Shown piece after piece: positions 57,609 to 64,000 of a stretch of DNA of 64,000 bases (its first letter is position 1; each line of letters starts with the position of its first letter). A program made the position numbers and the translations under genes. This stretch comes from an uncultured Oscillibacter sp. (GTDB lineage: Bacteria > Bacillota > Clostridia > Oscillospirales > Oscillospiraceae): the NCBI GenBank assembly GCA_910576865.1, contig CAJTKE010000016.1, positions 1 through 64,000 of the forward strand, written 5' to 3'. The notes beneath the pieces are model-generated. The model searched no databases, was not told where the DNA came from, and was given only the letters and a program-made list of their open reading frames with translations.

Positions 57609-58070
57609 TTATTCGTCGTCGTCGCAGCCCCCAAAGGGCAGGGCAATCCCCAAAAACGTGGGGCGGAATCCCTTGCGGATTTTCTCCAGGGAGACGGCTT
57701 TATAGGCCTCCTTGGGCCACCGGGCGGCCCAGCCCTCCCGGAGCTTCTCCTCCAGCGCCGCGCAGGCCGGGTCCTCCATCAGCACGGGGGCCAGGAAGCA
57801 GACGATCATCTGCTTGTCGCTGAGCATCGCCATGGAGCGGTTCCAGGGCTTCTGCCGCCTCCAGCCCTCCGCCAGACCGTCCAGCAGAACCTCGGCCAGG
57901 GCCTCCACGCCCTCCTCCCCGTCCGCCAGGGCCGCCTCCCGGAAGAGGGGGGCGTACTTCGCCCGGTACTCCTGATACGCCCTGTCGTACTCCTTCCCGG
58001 TGAACCGGGCCAGCCAGGGCTTCCCGTCCTGGATGGCGGACAGGAGGGTCTCCACCTTCACTTCGCTCAT
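57609..58070 (-). CDS. Unknown cytosolic protein
   Basis: 153 aa from ATG 58070 (TGAGGAAC upstream, a weak site). Sequence is helical and Trp/Lys/Arg-rich, beginning SEVKVETLLSAIQDGKPWLA and ending IALPFGGCDDDE, with no signal peptide or membrane segment. I do not recognise a family. It is divergent from the RluA-type gene. Confidence 0.6.
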   Translation of the reverse strand: MSEVKVETLLSAIQDGKPWLARFTGKEYDRAYQEYRAKYAPLFREAALADGEEGVEALAEVLLDGLAEGWRRQKPWNRSMAMLSDKQMIVCFLAPVLMEDPACAALEEKLREGWAARWPKEAYKAVSLEKIRKGFRPTFLGIALPFGGCDDDE

Positions 58071-58087
58071 GTTCCTCACTCTTTTCC

Positions 58088-58116
58088 TTTACAATTCCCC
58101 GCGAAACGGGTATGAT
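58088..58116 (+). promoter_or_regulatory. Promoter of the RluA-family gene
   Basis: TTTACA (58088-58093), 17 bases, TATGAT (58111-58116), about 28 bases before the ATG. Confidence 0.7.
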
Positions 58117-58143
58117 GAAAAAAACGCCCTCAGGAGGTCCGCC

Positions 58144-59106
58144 ATGCGGGAGCTCACCATCGGTAAAAACGACGCCGGACAGCGGCTGGACCGCTTCGTC
58201 GCCAAGAATCTGCCCCTCCTCCCCCCCGCCCTGCTGCAAAAGTACATCCGCCTCAAGCGGGTGAAGGTCAACGGGAAGGGGTCCAAGCGGGACGCCCGCC
58301 TCCAGGCGGGGGATGTCCTGCAATTATACATCAACGACGAGTTCTTTGACAAGCCCAAAGAGGAAAATCTCTTTCTTTCCATCTTTCAGCCCCGGCTGAG
58401 CATCGTCTACGAGGACGAAAACCTCCTGCTGGCGGACAAGCGGCCCGGGCTGGTGGTCCACGCCGACGAGACGGAAAAGGTCAACACCCTGGTCAACCAC
58501 ATCCAGGCCTACCTTTATCAGAAGCGGGAGTGGAGCCCCCGGGACGAGCACGCCTTCGCCCCGGCCCTGTGCAACCGCATCGACCGGAACACCGGGGGCA
58601 TTGTCATCGCCGCCAAAAACGCGGAGACCCTGCGGATCATCAATGAGAAGATACGGGCCCACGAGCTGGAAAAGTCCTACCTCTGCGTCACCGCGGGCCG
58701 CCCCCGGCCGGCGGAGGGGAAAATCGAGGGCTTTCTGTTGAAAGACGAGGTCAAGAAGCAGGTGGCTTTCTACCGCCGCCCCGTCCCCGGGGGGAAGTCC
58801 GCCGCCACGCTGTACCGGACCCTGGAGACCCGGGGGGCGCTGTCCCTGGTGGAGTGCCGGTTATTGACCGGGAGGACTCATCAGATCCGCGTCTCCATGG
58901 CGGAGATCGGCTGTCCCCTGCTGGGAGACGGGAAGTATGGCAACGGGGCCGTGAACCGGAAGTACCACGAGACCCGGCAGGCGCTGTACGCCTACAAGCT
59001 GGGGTTCGCGTTTCCCACAGACGCCGGAATTCTGAACTATCTCCGGGGCCGGGAGTTCACGGTGGAGGGTGTGCCCTTCAAAGAGAAGTATTTCCCTCAG
59101 GATTGA
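58144..59106 (+). CDS. RluA-family pseudouridine synthase
   Basis: 320 aa. N-terminal S4-like domain (NDAGQRLDRFVAKNLPLLPP), catalytic Asp in CNRIDRNTGGIVIAAKN, and LVECRLLTGRTHQIRVSMAEIG. It makes pseudouridine in 23S rRNA or tRNA; the exact site cannot be told from sequence. AGGAGG precedes the ATG. Confidence 0.93.
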   Translation: MRELTIGKNDAGQRLDRFVAKNLPLLPPALLQKYIRLKRVKVNGKGSKRDARLQAGDVLQLYINDEFFDKPKEENLFLSIFQPRLSIVYEDENLLLADKRPGLVVHADETEKVNTLVNHIQAYLYQKREWSPRDEHAFAPALCNRIDRNTGGIVIAAKNAETLRIINEKIRAHELEKSYLCVTAGRPRPAEGKIEGFLLKDEVKKQVAFYRRPVPGGKSAATLYRTLETRGALSLVECRLLTGRTHQIRVSMAEIGCPLLGDGKYGNGAVNRKYHETRQALYAYKLGFAFPTDAGILNYLRGREFTVEGVPFKEKYFPQD

Positions 59107-59136
59107 AAAGCCCGCCCTCGACGGGTGGGCTTTTTT
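59106..59136. terminator. Bidirectional terminator, RluA gene and padR
   Basis: AAAAGCCCGCC pairs with GGGTGGGCTTTTTT around a CTCGAC loop. It covers the end of the pseudouridine synthase gene and abuts the padR stop. Confidence 0.8.
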
Positions 59137-59438
59137 CACTCAATTCCCAGGGCCGTCAGGGCGTCCCGGGTCTCCCGCCAGGTCTCCAGCAGGGCGGCGT
59201 GGCGGGCCTCTCCGGCTTCCGTCAGGCGATAGTACTTCCGGGCGGGACCACCGGAGGTCTCCCCCTGGTAGCGCTCGGTGTACCCCTCCCGGCAGAGGCC
59301 GCGGAGGATGGCGTAAATGGCGCTCTCCTGCACGTCCGGGAAGACGGCGTGGAGGCGGCGCAGGAGCTCGTAGCCGTACTGGTCCCCCTGGACCATCAGG
59401 TGGAGCAGGCAGAGCTCCAGGAGGTCCTTTTTCAGCAT
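59136..59438 (-). CDS. PadR-family regulator
   Basis: 100 aa. Winged helix with LLELCLLHLMVQGDQYGYEL and SAIYAILRGLCREGYTERY. The start at 59438 (MLKKDLLELC) is supported by the family; the ribosome site lies inside the preceding gene. Here the regulator is second in the operon, after the membrane gene, with a 7-base overlap. Confidence 0.9.
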   Translation of the reverse strand: MLKKDLLELCLLHLMVQGDQYGYELLRRLHAVFPDVQESAIYAILRGLCREGYTERYQGETSGGPARKYYRLTEAGEARHAALLETWRETRDALTALGIE

Positions 59439-60226
59439 AGGGATACCCCCGTTCCCAGGAGGCCCGCCGCCGTGATGAACGCCAGCCGTATCCAATAAGG
59501 CCCCTGCCAGCCAACACTGCTTTCAAAGGTCATGCTGGTAAGAATCTGCCACAAAAAAGAGTTCAGCACAACTCCCGTCAACCCCCATATGTACATGGCC
59601 CGCCAGCGGCGGTCCTCCAGACGGGACTTGATAAGGCCGGTCATTCCCGCTGCTCCCGCGATCAGAGTGTTCAAGCAGATAATCAGGCGCACGGTCCAGG
59701 CCAAGTCTGGAAACAGGAAGTCGATCACATCAAAGCGCTCCGCCAGAATAACCCAGAACAGAAACCACACCCAGGCGATTCCCAAGAGAATGAGGGCGAA
59801 GATCGGAAGGGTCCTTTTGGACGGGGCCCGCCCGGTTCCTCCGTTCCGCTGGAACCAGGCCAGCGGCAGCACAATCCCCAAAGGAAACAAGGGCATAGAG
59901 AGCCGGGCGATGCTCCCGTTGCTGTTCCAGAACATATGAGACCCAAACAGCCAAGCCGTCAGCGATAACTCCTCCAAGATCGGGTCAACCGCCGGCAGAA
60001 GCACGCAGGCCGACAAAACAAGAAACACCGCCAGCCACCGCCGGTAGGCCTTTGGCTGGGCCAGCCGCCGGGCGGTCTCACGGGGACTTCCCACCTCCCG
60101 CCGCAGTTCCTCTTCTGTCCGCCCTTCCACAATCTCCCGGTAGTCCTCCAGCATCTCCGCCGCCTCCGCCGGAGGCAGGTACCACCGGGCCGCCCAGGTC
60201 AGCCGGGAGAGATAATCCCACCGCAT
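59432..60226 (-). CDS. HAAS/DUF1700-type membrane protein
   Basis: 264 aa. The first about 65 residues (YLPPAEAAEMLEDYREIVEGR, then EEELRREVGSPRETARRLAQ) are the HAAS signalling domain commonly paired with PadR. Then about six membrane helices, starting WLAVFLVLSACVLLPAVDP. It probably interacts with the PadR regulator. First gene of the operon, behind promoter 60278-60306. Confidence 0.82.
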   Translation of the reverse strand: MRWDYLSRLTWAARWYLPPAEAAEMLEDYREIVEGRTEEELRREVGSPRETARRLAQPKAYRRWLAVFLVLSACVLLPAVDPILEELSLTAWLFGSHMFWNSNGSIARLSMPLFPLGIVLPLAWFQRNGGTGRAPSKRTLPIFALILLGIAWVWFLFWVILAERFDVIDFLFPDLAWTVRLIICLNTLIAGAAGMTGLIKSRLEDRRWRAMYIWGLTGVVLNSFLWQILTSMTFESSVGWQGPYWIRLAFITAAGLLGTGVSLC

Positions 60227-60245
60227 AAAACCGCTCCTTTCGGAA

Positions 60246-60306
60246 CTACTGTAAATTTCACAGTAGCCGTTTTTTCCAGTATAATCCTGCCCCCTCTCAA
60301 AGTCAA
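60246..60306 (-). promoter_or_regulatory. Promoter and PadR-type dyad of the HAAS-padR operon
   Basis: TTGACT (60301-60306), 17 bases, TATACT (60278-60283) on the minus strand. Downstream, CTACTGT (60246-60252) and ACAGTAG (60260-60266) are perfect inverted arms. A half-site CTACTGTAAA recurs at 60311-60320, upstream of the promoter. Confidence 0.7.
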
Positions 60307-60351
60307 GAGACTACTGTAAAAAAATCACTAGTTTTCGGCCCAACAATTCCC

Positions 60352-60380
60352 TTGACATTTGGGGGTACGCCTGTTATCAT
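60352..60380 (+). promoter_or_regulatory. potA operon promoter
   Basis: TTGACA (60352-60357), 17 bases, TATCAT (60375-60380). About 95 nt of A-rich leader follow before the ATG; no riboswitch fold was recognised in it. Confidence 0.75.
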
Positions 60381-60480
60381 GCGGGTATCGCTGAATTTCG
60401 ACGGGAAGTCAAAACTCAAACGAGAAAAACCAACAGAGAAAAGAGGCAGAAAATTTCATCCAGGGAATGGGGGAGGATAC

Positions 60481-61647
60481 ATGTCCAAAGAGTTGATTCG
60501 CCTGCGGGATCTCTGCATGGCGTACGACGACGAGCTGGTTCTCGATCACTTGAATCTTTACATCAATGACAAGGAGTTCCTCACACTGTTAGGGCCCAGC
60601 GGGTGCGGCAAGAGCACCACGCTGCGGATTATCGGCGGCTTCACGGCACCACTGTCGGGAGACGTCCTCTTTGACGGTGTGAGGATCAATGATGTCCCGC
60701 CCTATAAGCGGCAGATCAACACGGTGTTCCAGAAGTACGCGCTGTTCCCCCATCTGAACGTTTTCGAGAACGTGGCGTTCGGCCTCAGGATGCAGCGAAG
60801 GCCGGACCCGGCGGACCCCAGGCGCAAGACCAAGCTCCCGGAGGAGGAAATCCGGCAGCGGGTTCTGGAGATGCTGGAGGCCGTCAGCCTCAAGGGCTTT
60901 GAAAACCGGCGGACGGACGCTCTCTCCGGCGGCCAGCAGCAACGGGTGGCCATCGCCCGGGCGCTGGTGAACCGTCCCAAGGTGCTGCTTCTGGACGAAC
61001 CCCTGGGCGCCCTCGACCTCAAGCTCCGCAAGGACATGCAGATCGAGCTGAAGCGCATCCAGCAGCAGGTGGGCATCACCTTTATATATGTCACGCACGA
61101 CCAGGAGGAGGCCCTGACCATGTCCGACACCATCGTGGTCATGGACAAGGGCACCATCCAGCAGATCGGCACTCCTGAGGATATTTATAATGAACCCAAA
61201 AACGCCTTCGTGGCGGACTTCATCGGAGAGTCCAACATCATCGACGGCATCATGGTCCGGGATAAGCTGGTGCAGATGTACGGCCGGCAGTTCCCCTGCC
61301 TGGACGGCGGCTTCGCCGAGAATGAGCCGGTGGACGTGGTCATCCGGCCGGAGGACATCGACATCGTCCCTGTGGAGCAGGGACAGCTGACGGGCACCGT
61401 CACCAACGTCACCTTCAAGGGGATGCAGTACGACATCATCGTGGACTTCCGGGGCTTCAAGTGGCTGATTCAGACCACGGACCACTCCCCCGTGGGGGCC
61501 CGCATCGGCATCAAGATTGACCCCGACGGCATCCATGTCATGAAAAAGAGCCGGTACTCCGGCCTGTACGGCGACTACTCCTCCTTCTCCGACGAGTACG
61601 ACGAGCTGGACACGGTGGAACCGGAGGAGGGCGGAGATGAAGCCTAA
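60481..61647 (+). CDS. potA: Spermidine/putrescine ABC transporter ATPase PotA
   Basis: 388 aa. Walker [11 protein letters not shown], signature [17 protein letters not shown], Walker [14 protein letters not shown], and a C-terminal TOBE domain ([20 protein letters not shown]). It drives polyamine uptake. GGGGGAGG lies four bases before the ATG. Overlaps potB by 11 bases. Confidence 0.94.
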   Translation: MSKELIRLRDLCMAYDDELVLDHLNLYINDKEFLTLLGPSGCGKSTTLRIIGGFTAPLSGDVLFDGVRINDVPPYKRQINTVFQKYALFPHLNVFENVAFGLRMQRRPDPADPRRKTKLPEEEIRQRVLEMLEAVSLKGFENRRTDALSGGQQQRVAIARALVNRPKVLLLDEPLGALDLKLRKDMQIELKRIQQQVGITFIYVTHDQEEALTMSDTIVVMDKGTIQQIGTPEDIYNEPKNAFVADFIGESNIIDGIMVRDKLVQMYGRQFPCLDGGFAENEPVDVVIRPEDIDIVPVEQGQLTGTVTNVTFKGMQYDIIVDFRGFKWLIQTTDHSPVGARIGIKIDPDGIHVMKKSRYSGLYGDYSSFSDEYDELDTVEPEEGGDEA

Positions 61648-62491
61648 GCTCTCCCGGTTCGCCATCCCCTACGTGGTTTGGATGGCCCTCTTCGTGGTGG
61701 CCCCCATCGTGCTGGTGGTGGTCTACGCCTTCTCCAGCGACGCCGGGGGCTTCACCCTGGACAATTTCTCCCGCATGGGCACCTACGCCGTGGTGTTCGG
61801 CCGGTCCTTCAAGCTGGCCCTCATCGCCACGCTGATCTGCCTTGTCATCGGCTACCCGGTGAGCTACATGATGAGCCGGGAGGGCGAGCGCTTCCAGCGG
61901 GCGGCCATGGTGCTCATCATGCTGCCCATGTGGATCAACTTCCTGCTGCGGACCTACTCCTGGATGTCCATTCTGGAGAACAACGGCCTTTTGAACCGCC
62001 TTTTTCAGCGGCTGGGACTCCTGGCCCTGTACAACGGCCTCTTCGGCACAGAGCTGGAGTACTTCCCCATGATGAACACCCAGGGGGCGGTGGTGCTGGG
62101 CATGGTGTACAACTACCTGCCCTTCATGATCCTGCCCATCTACTCCGTCATCGTGAAGCTGGACGGCTCCCTGGTGGAGGCCGCCCGGGACCTGGGGGCG
62201 GACGGCGTCAACGTCTTCCGCCGGGTCATTCTGCCCCTCAGCCTGCCGGGGGTCCTCTCCGGCATCACCATGGTCTTCGTCCCCTCGGTCTCCACCTTCG
62301 CCATCAGCAAGATGCTGGGCGGCGGCACGGAGCTGCTGCTGGGGGACCTGATTGAGCAGCAGTTCCTGGGCGGGGCCTACAATCCCCAGCTGGGTGCCGC
62401 CATCTCCCTGGTGATGATGGTCATCGTCGTCGTCTGCATGGTGGTCATGAACCGCTTTGGCGAGGGCGAGGAACAGGCGGTGATGCTATGA
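61637..62491 (+). CDS. potB: Polyamine ABC transporter permease PotB
   Basis: 284 aa, six membrane helices. The EAA loop that docks on PotA is [27 protein letters not shown], seen in parts. Overlaps both potA and the fused potCD (ATGA, 62488-62491). Confidence 0.93.
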   Translation: MKPKLSRFAIPYVVWMALFVVAPIVLVVVYAFSSDAGGFTLDNFSRMGTYAVVFGRSFKLALIATLICLVIGYPVSYMMSREGERFQRAAMVLIMLPMWINFLLRTYSWMSILENNGLLNRLFQRLGLLALYNGLFGTELEYFPMMNTQGAVVLGMVYNYLPFMILPIYSVIVKLDGSLVEAARDLGADGVNVFRRVILPLSLPGVLSGITMVFVPSVSTFAISKMLGGGTELLLGDLIEQQFLGGAYNPQLGAAISLVMMVIVVVCMVVMNRFGEGEEQAVML

Positions 62492-64000
62492 GGCGCGGGC
62501 ACCGCATCGGGAGCCGGGCCCTGACGGCCCTGGTCTTCCTGTTTCTCTACGCGCCCATCCTGCTGCTGATTGTCTTCTCCTTCAACAAGGGCAACAGCAA
62601 CATCGTCTGGACGGGCTTCTCCCTGGACTGGTACAAATCCCTGTTTCAGAACCGGCTCATCATGCGCAGCGTGTACACCACGCTGCTGGTCTCCCTGCTG
62701 GCCACGGCCATCGCCACGGCGGCGGGGACCTTCGCCGCCATCGGCTTTTACAGCCTCCGGCGGCGGCCCCGGGCGTTTCTGAACACGGTGAACAGCATCC
62801 CCATGATGAACGCCGACATTGTGACCGGCGTGGCCATGTGCCTGTTTTTTGTGGCTTTCTTCACCTTCTGGGGGGATTTCTCCGTCTGGTTCAACGGTGT
62901 CCAGAGCGTGGTGGTCCTGCCGGAGCGGCTGACCCTGGGCTTCGGCACGCTGCTCATCGCCCACGTCACCTTCAACATCCCCTACGTCATCCTCTCCGTG
63001 GGCCCCAAGCTCCGGCAGATGGACAGGAACCTTGTGGACGCCGCCCAGGACCTGGGCTGCACCTGGATGCAGGCCTTCTGGAAGGTCATCCTGCCGGAGA
63101 TCAAGCCCGGCATCGCCTCCGGAGCCCTGACGGCCTTCACCATGAGCGTGGACGACTTCATCATCAGCTACTTCACCGCCGGGTCCTCTTCCTCCACCCT
63201 GGCCATGACCATCTACGGCATGACGAAAAAGCGGGTGACGCCGGAGATCAACGCCGTGTCCACCCTGCTCTTTGTGACGGTGCTGGTCCTGCTGGTCATT
63301 GTCAACCTCCGGGAGGCCCGGGCGGAAAAAACCGGAGAGGAACGCCGTCCCCACCCCGCCGCCCAGCGGCTCAGCCGCTTTCTGGGCTCTCCCAGGGGAA
63401 GGTGGGTCAGCCGGGGCGCCGCCGGCGTGCTGACGGCCTGCTTCCTGATATCGGTCACCCTGCTGGCCAGGGCCACCAACGCCCAGCCGGTGGTGAACGT
63501 GTGCAGCTGGGGCGAGTATATCGACGAGGACCTGATCACCCGATTTGAAGAGGAAACGGGCATCATCGTCAATTACCAGACCGCCGAGAGCAACGAGGCC
63601 CTCTACTCCCTGCTGAAAAGCGGCGCGGGGGACTACGACGTCATCGTCCCCTCCGATTATATGATTTCCCAGCTCATTGAGGAGGATATGCTGTCCGAGC
63701 TGGACTACGGGCGGATTCCCAACTACGCCCTGATTTCGGACCGCTTCAAGGGCCTGACCTACGACCCGGAGGAGCGCTACAGCGTCCCCTACGCCTGGGG
63801 CACCGTGGGCATCATCTACAACACGGCCATGGTGGCGGAGCCCATCACCAGCTGGTCCGCCCTGTTCGACGACCGCTACGCCGGAAACGTGCTGATGTTC
63901 CGCAACTCCCGGGACGCCATGGCCACGGCCCTGAGCTATCTGGGCTATTCCCTGAACACCACCGACGAATCGGAGCTCCGGGAGGCCTTCCAGCTCCTCC
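62488..64000 (+). CDS. potCD: Fused polyamine permease-binding protein PotCD (runs off right edge)
   Basis: 504 complete codons remain open at the window end. Residues 1-about 275 are PotC: six helices and the EAA loop NLVDAAQDLGCTWMQAFWKVI. A linker (GEERRPHPAAQRLSRFLGSP) leads to a seventh helix (AAGVLTACFLISVTLLA). From there on it is a PotD-type periplasmic binding protein: VVNVCSWGEYIDEDLITRFEEETG, in parts, then SGAGDYDVIVPSDYMISQLI and YSVPYAWGTVGIIYNT. The binding domain is therefore tethered to the permease rather than lipid-anchored. There is no stop or new ribosome site between the two parts. Confidence 0.92.
   Translation, partial: MRRGHRIGSRALTALVFLFLYAPILLLIVFSFNKGNSNIVWTGFSLDWYKSLFQNRLIMRSVYTTLLVSLLATAIATAAGTFAAIGFYSLRRRPRAFLNTVNSIPMMNADIVTGVAMCLFFVAFFTFWGDFSVWFNGVQSVVVLPERLTLGFGTLLIAHVTFNIPYVILSVGPKLRQMDRNLVDAAQDLGCTWMQAFWKVILPEIKPGIASGALTAFTMSVDDFIISYFTAGSSSSTLAMTIYGMTKKRVTPEINAVSTLLFVTVLVLLVIVNLREARAEKTGEERRPHPAAQRLSRFLGSPRGRWVSRGAAGVLTACFLISVTLLARATNAQPVVNVCSWGEYIDEDLITRFEEETGIIVNYQTAESNEALYSLLKSGAGDYDVIVPSDYMISQLIEEDMLSELDYGRIPNYALISDRFKGLTYDPEERYSVPYAWGTVGIIYNTAMVAEPITSWSALFDDRYAGNVLMFRNSRDAMATALSYLGYSLNTTDESELREAFQLL

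Noticed and set aside
1-64000. tRNA or rRNA genes and CRISPR arrays
   Set aside because: No cloverleaf T-arm sequence in a fitting context, no rRNA-like stretch and no regularly spaced direct repeats were seen by eye; a dedicated scan could still find a divergent tRNA.

Overview
The window is a high-GC Firmicutes chromosome segment, most likely from an anaerobic, spore-forming gut clostridium of the Oscillospiraceae (Flavonifractor/Oscillibacter/Lawsonibacter-like). Support: strong AGGAGG ribosome sites with frequent GTG/TTG starts, a spoIIAA-spoIIAB-sigF operon, sigG, a GerW/YtfJ-type gene and dacF-like genes, clostridial molybdenum hydroxylases, and the clostridial order dxs-tlyA-nadK-argR-recN. 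No rRNA, tRNA or CRISPR array was seen.

Layout. 1-2.46 kb is a lower-GC mobile scar: the start of an IS5-like transposase, an IS4-like transposase interrupted by an in-frame TAG, and a frameshifted plasmid/ICE-type RepA gene. 2.5-3.6 kb holds three small unknown genes. 3.7-11.48 kb is one leftward unit that starts with a strong promoter and a roughly 630-nt structured non-coding RNA. I identify this RNA as OLE RNA, followed by its membrane partner OapA, then dxs, tlyA, nadK, argR, recN and nth. 11.5-16.7 kb is a second leftward unit: rluB-type pseudouridine synthase, dacF-type carboxypeptidase, gerW/ytfJ, DUF2953, scpB, scpA and an M50 protease. sigG follows, with a textbook forespore promoter, then ymxH, a LysR/LysE divergent pair and a FapA-like (DUF342) gene.

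21.4-31.1 kb is metabolic: an MtnA-like isomerase plus class II aldolase pair (pentose-phosphate salvage of the 5-deoxyribose/methylthioribose type), a three-subunit xanthine-dehydrogenase-type enzyme (xdhABC), a MocA-like cytidylyltransferase, a single-chain 849-aa molybdenum hydroxylase of the selenium-dependent type, and thiamine pyrophosphokinase. The promoter of the 849-aa hydroxylase carries the palindrome AAAGGTCGACCTTT. The same palindrome sits in the promoter spacer of an NCS2 purine permease 20 kb away (49.5-50.9 kb), which predicts a small purine regulon.

31.2-39 kb: a small membrane protein, a DNA-repair-type radical SAM protein and its DUF4130 partner; the spoIIA operon; and a BlaI/M56 sensor pair with an unusually long extracellular region. 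39-47.5 kb: YjbQ and a nitrilase-family hydrolase from an overlapping bidirectional promoter, an MGMT-like protein, and a seven-gene leftward operon from polA to tsaD. 47.6-60.3 kb: a lipoprotein, RidA, the permease, gpsA-plsY-der, a YtrA-type GntR/ABC operon whose regulator seems to start with ATC, rpmF-yceD, a pseudouridine synthase, and a PadR operon. 60.3-64 kb: a polyamine ABC operon, potA-potB-potCD, with permease and binding protein fused; it runs off the right edge.
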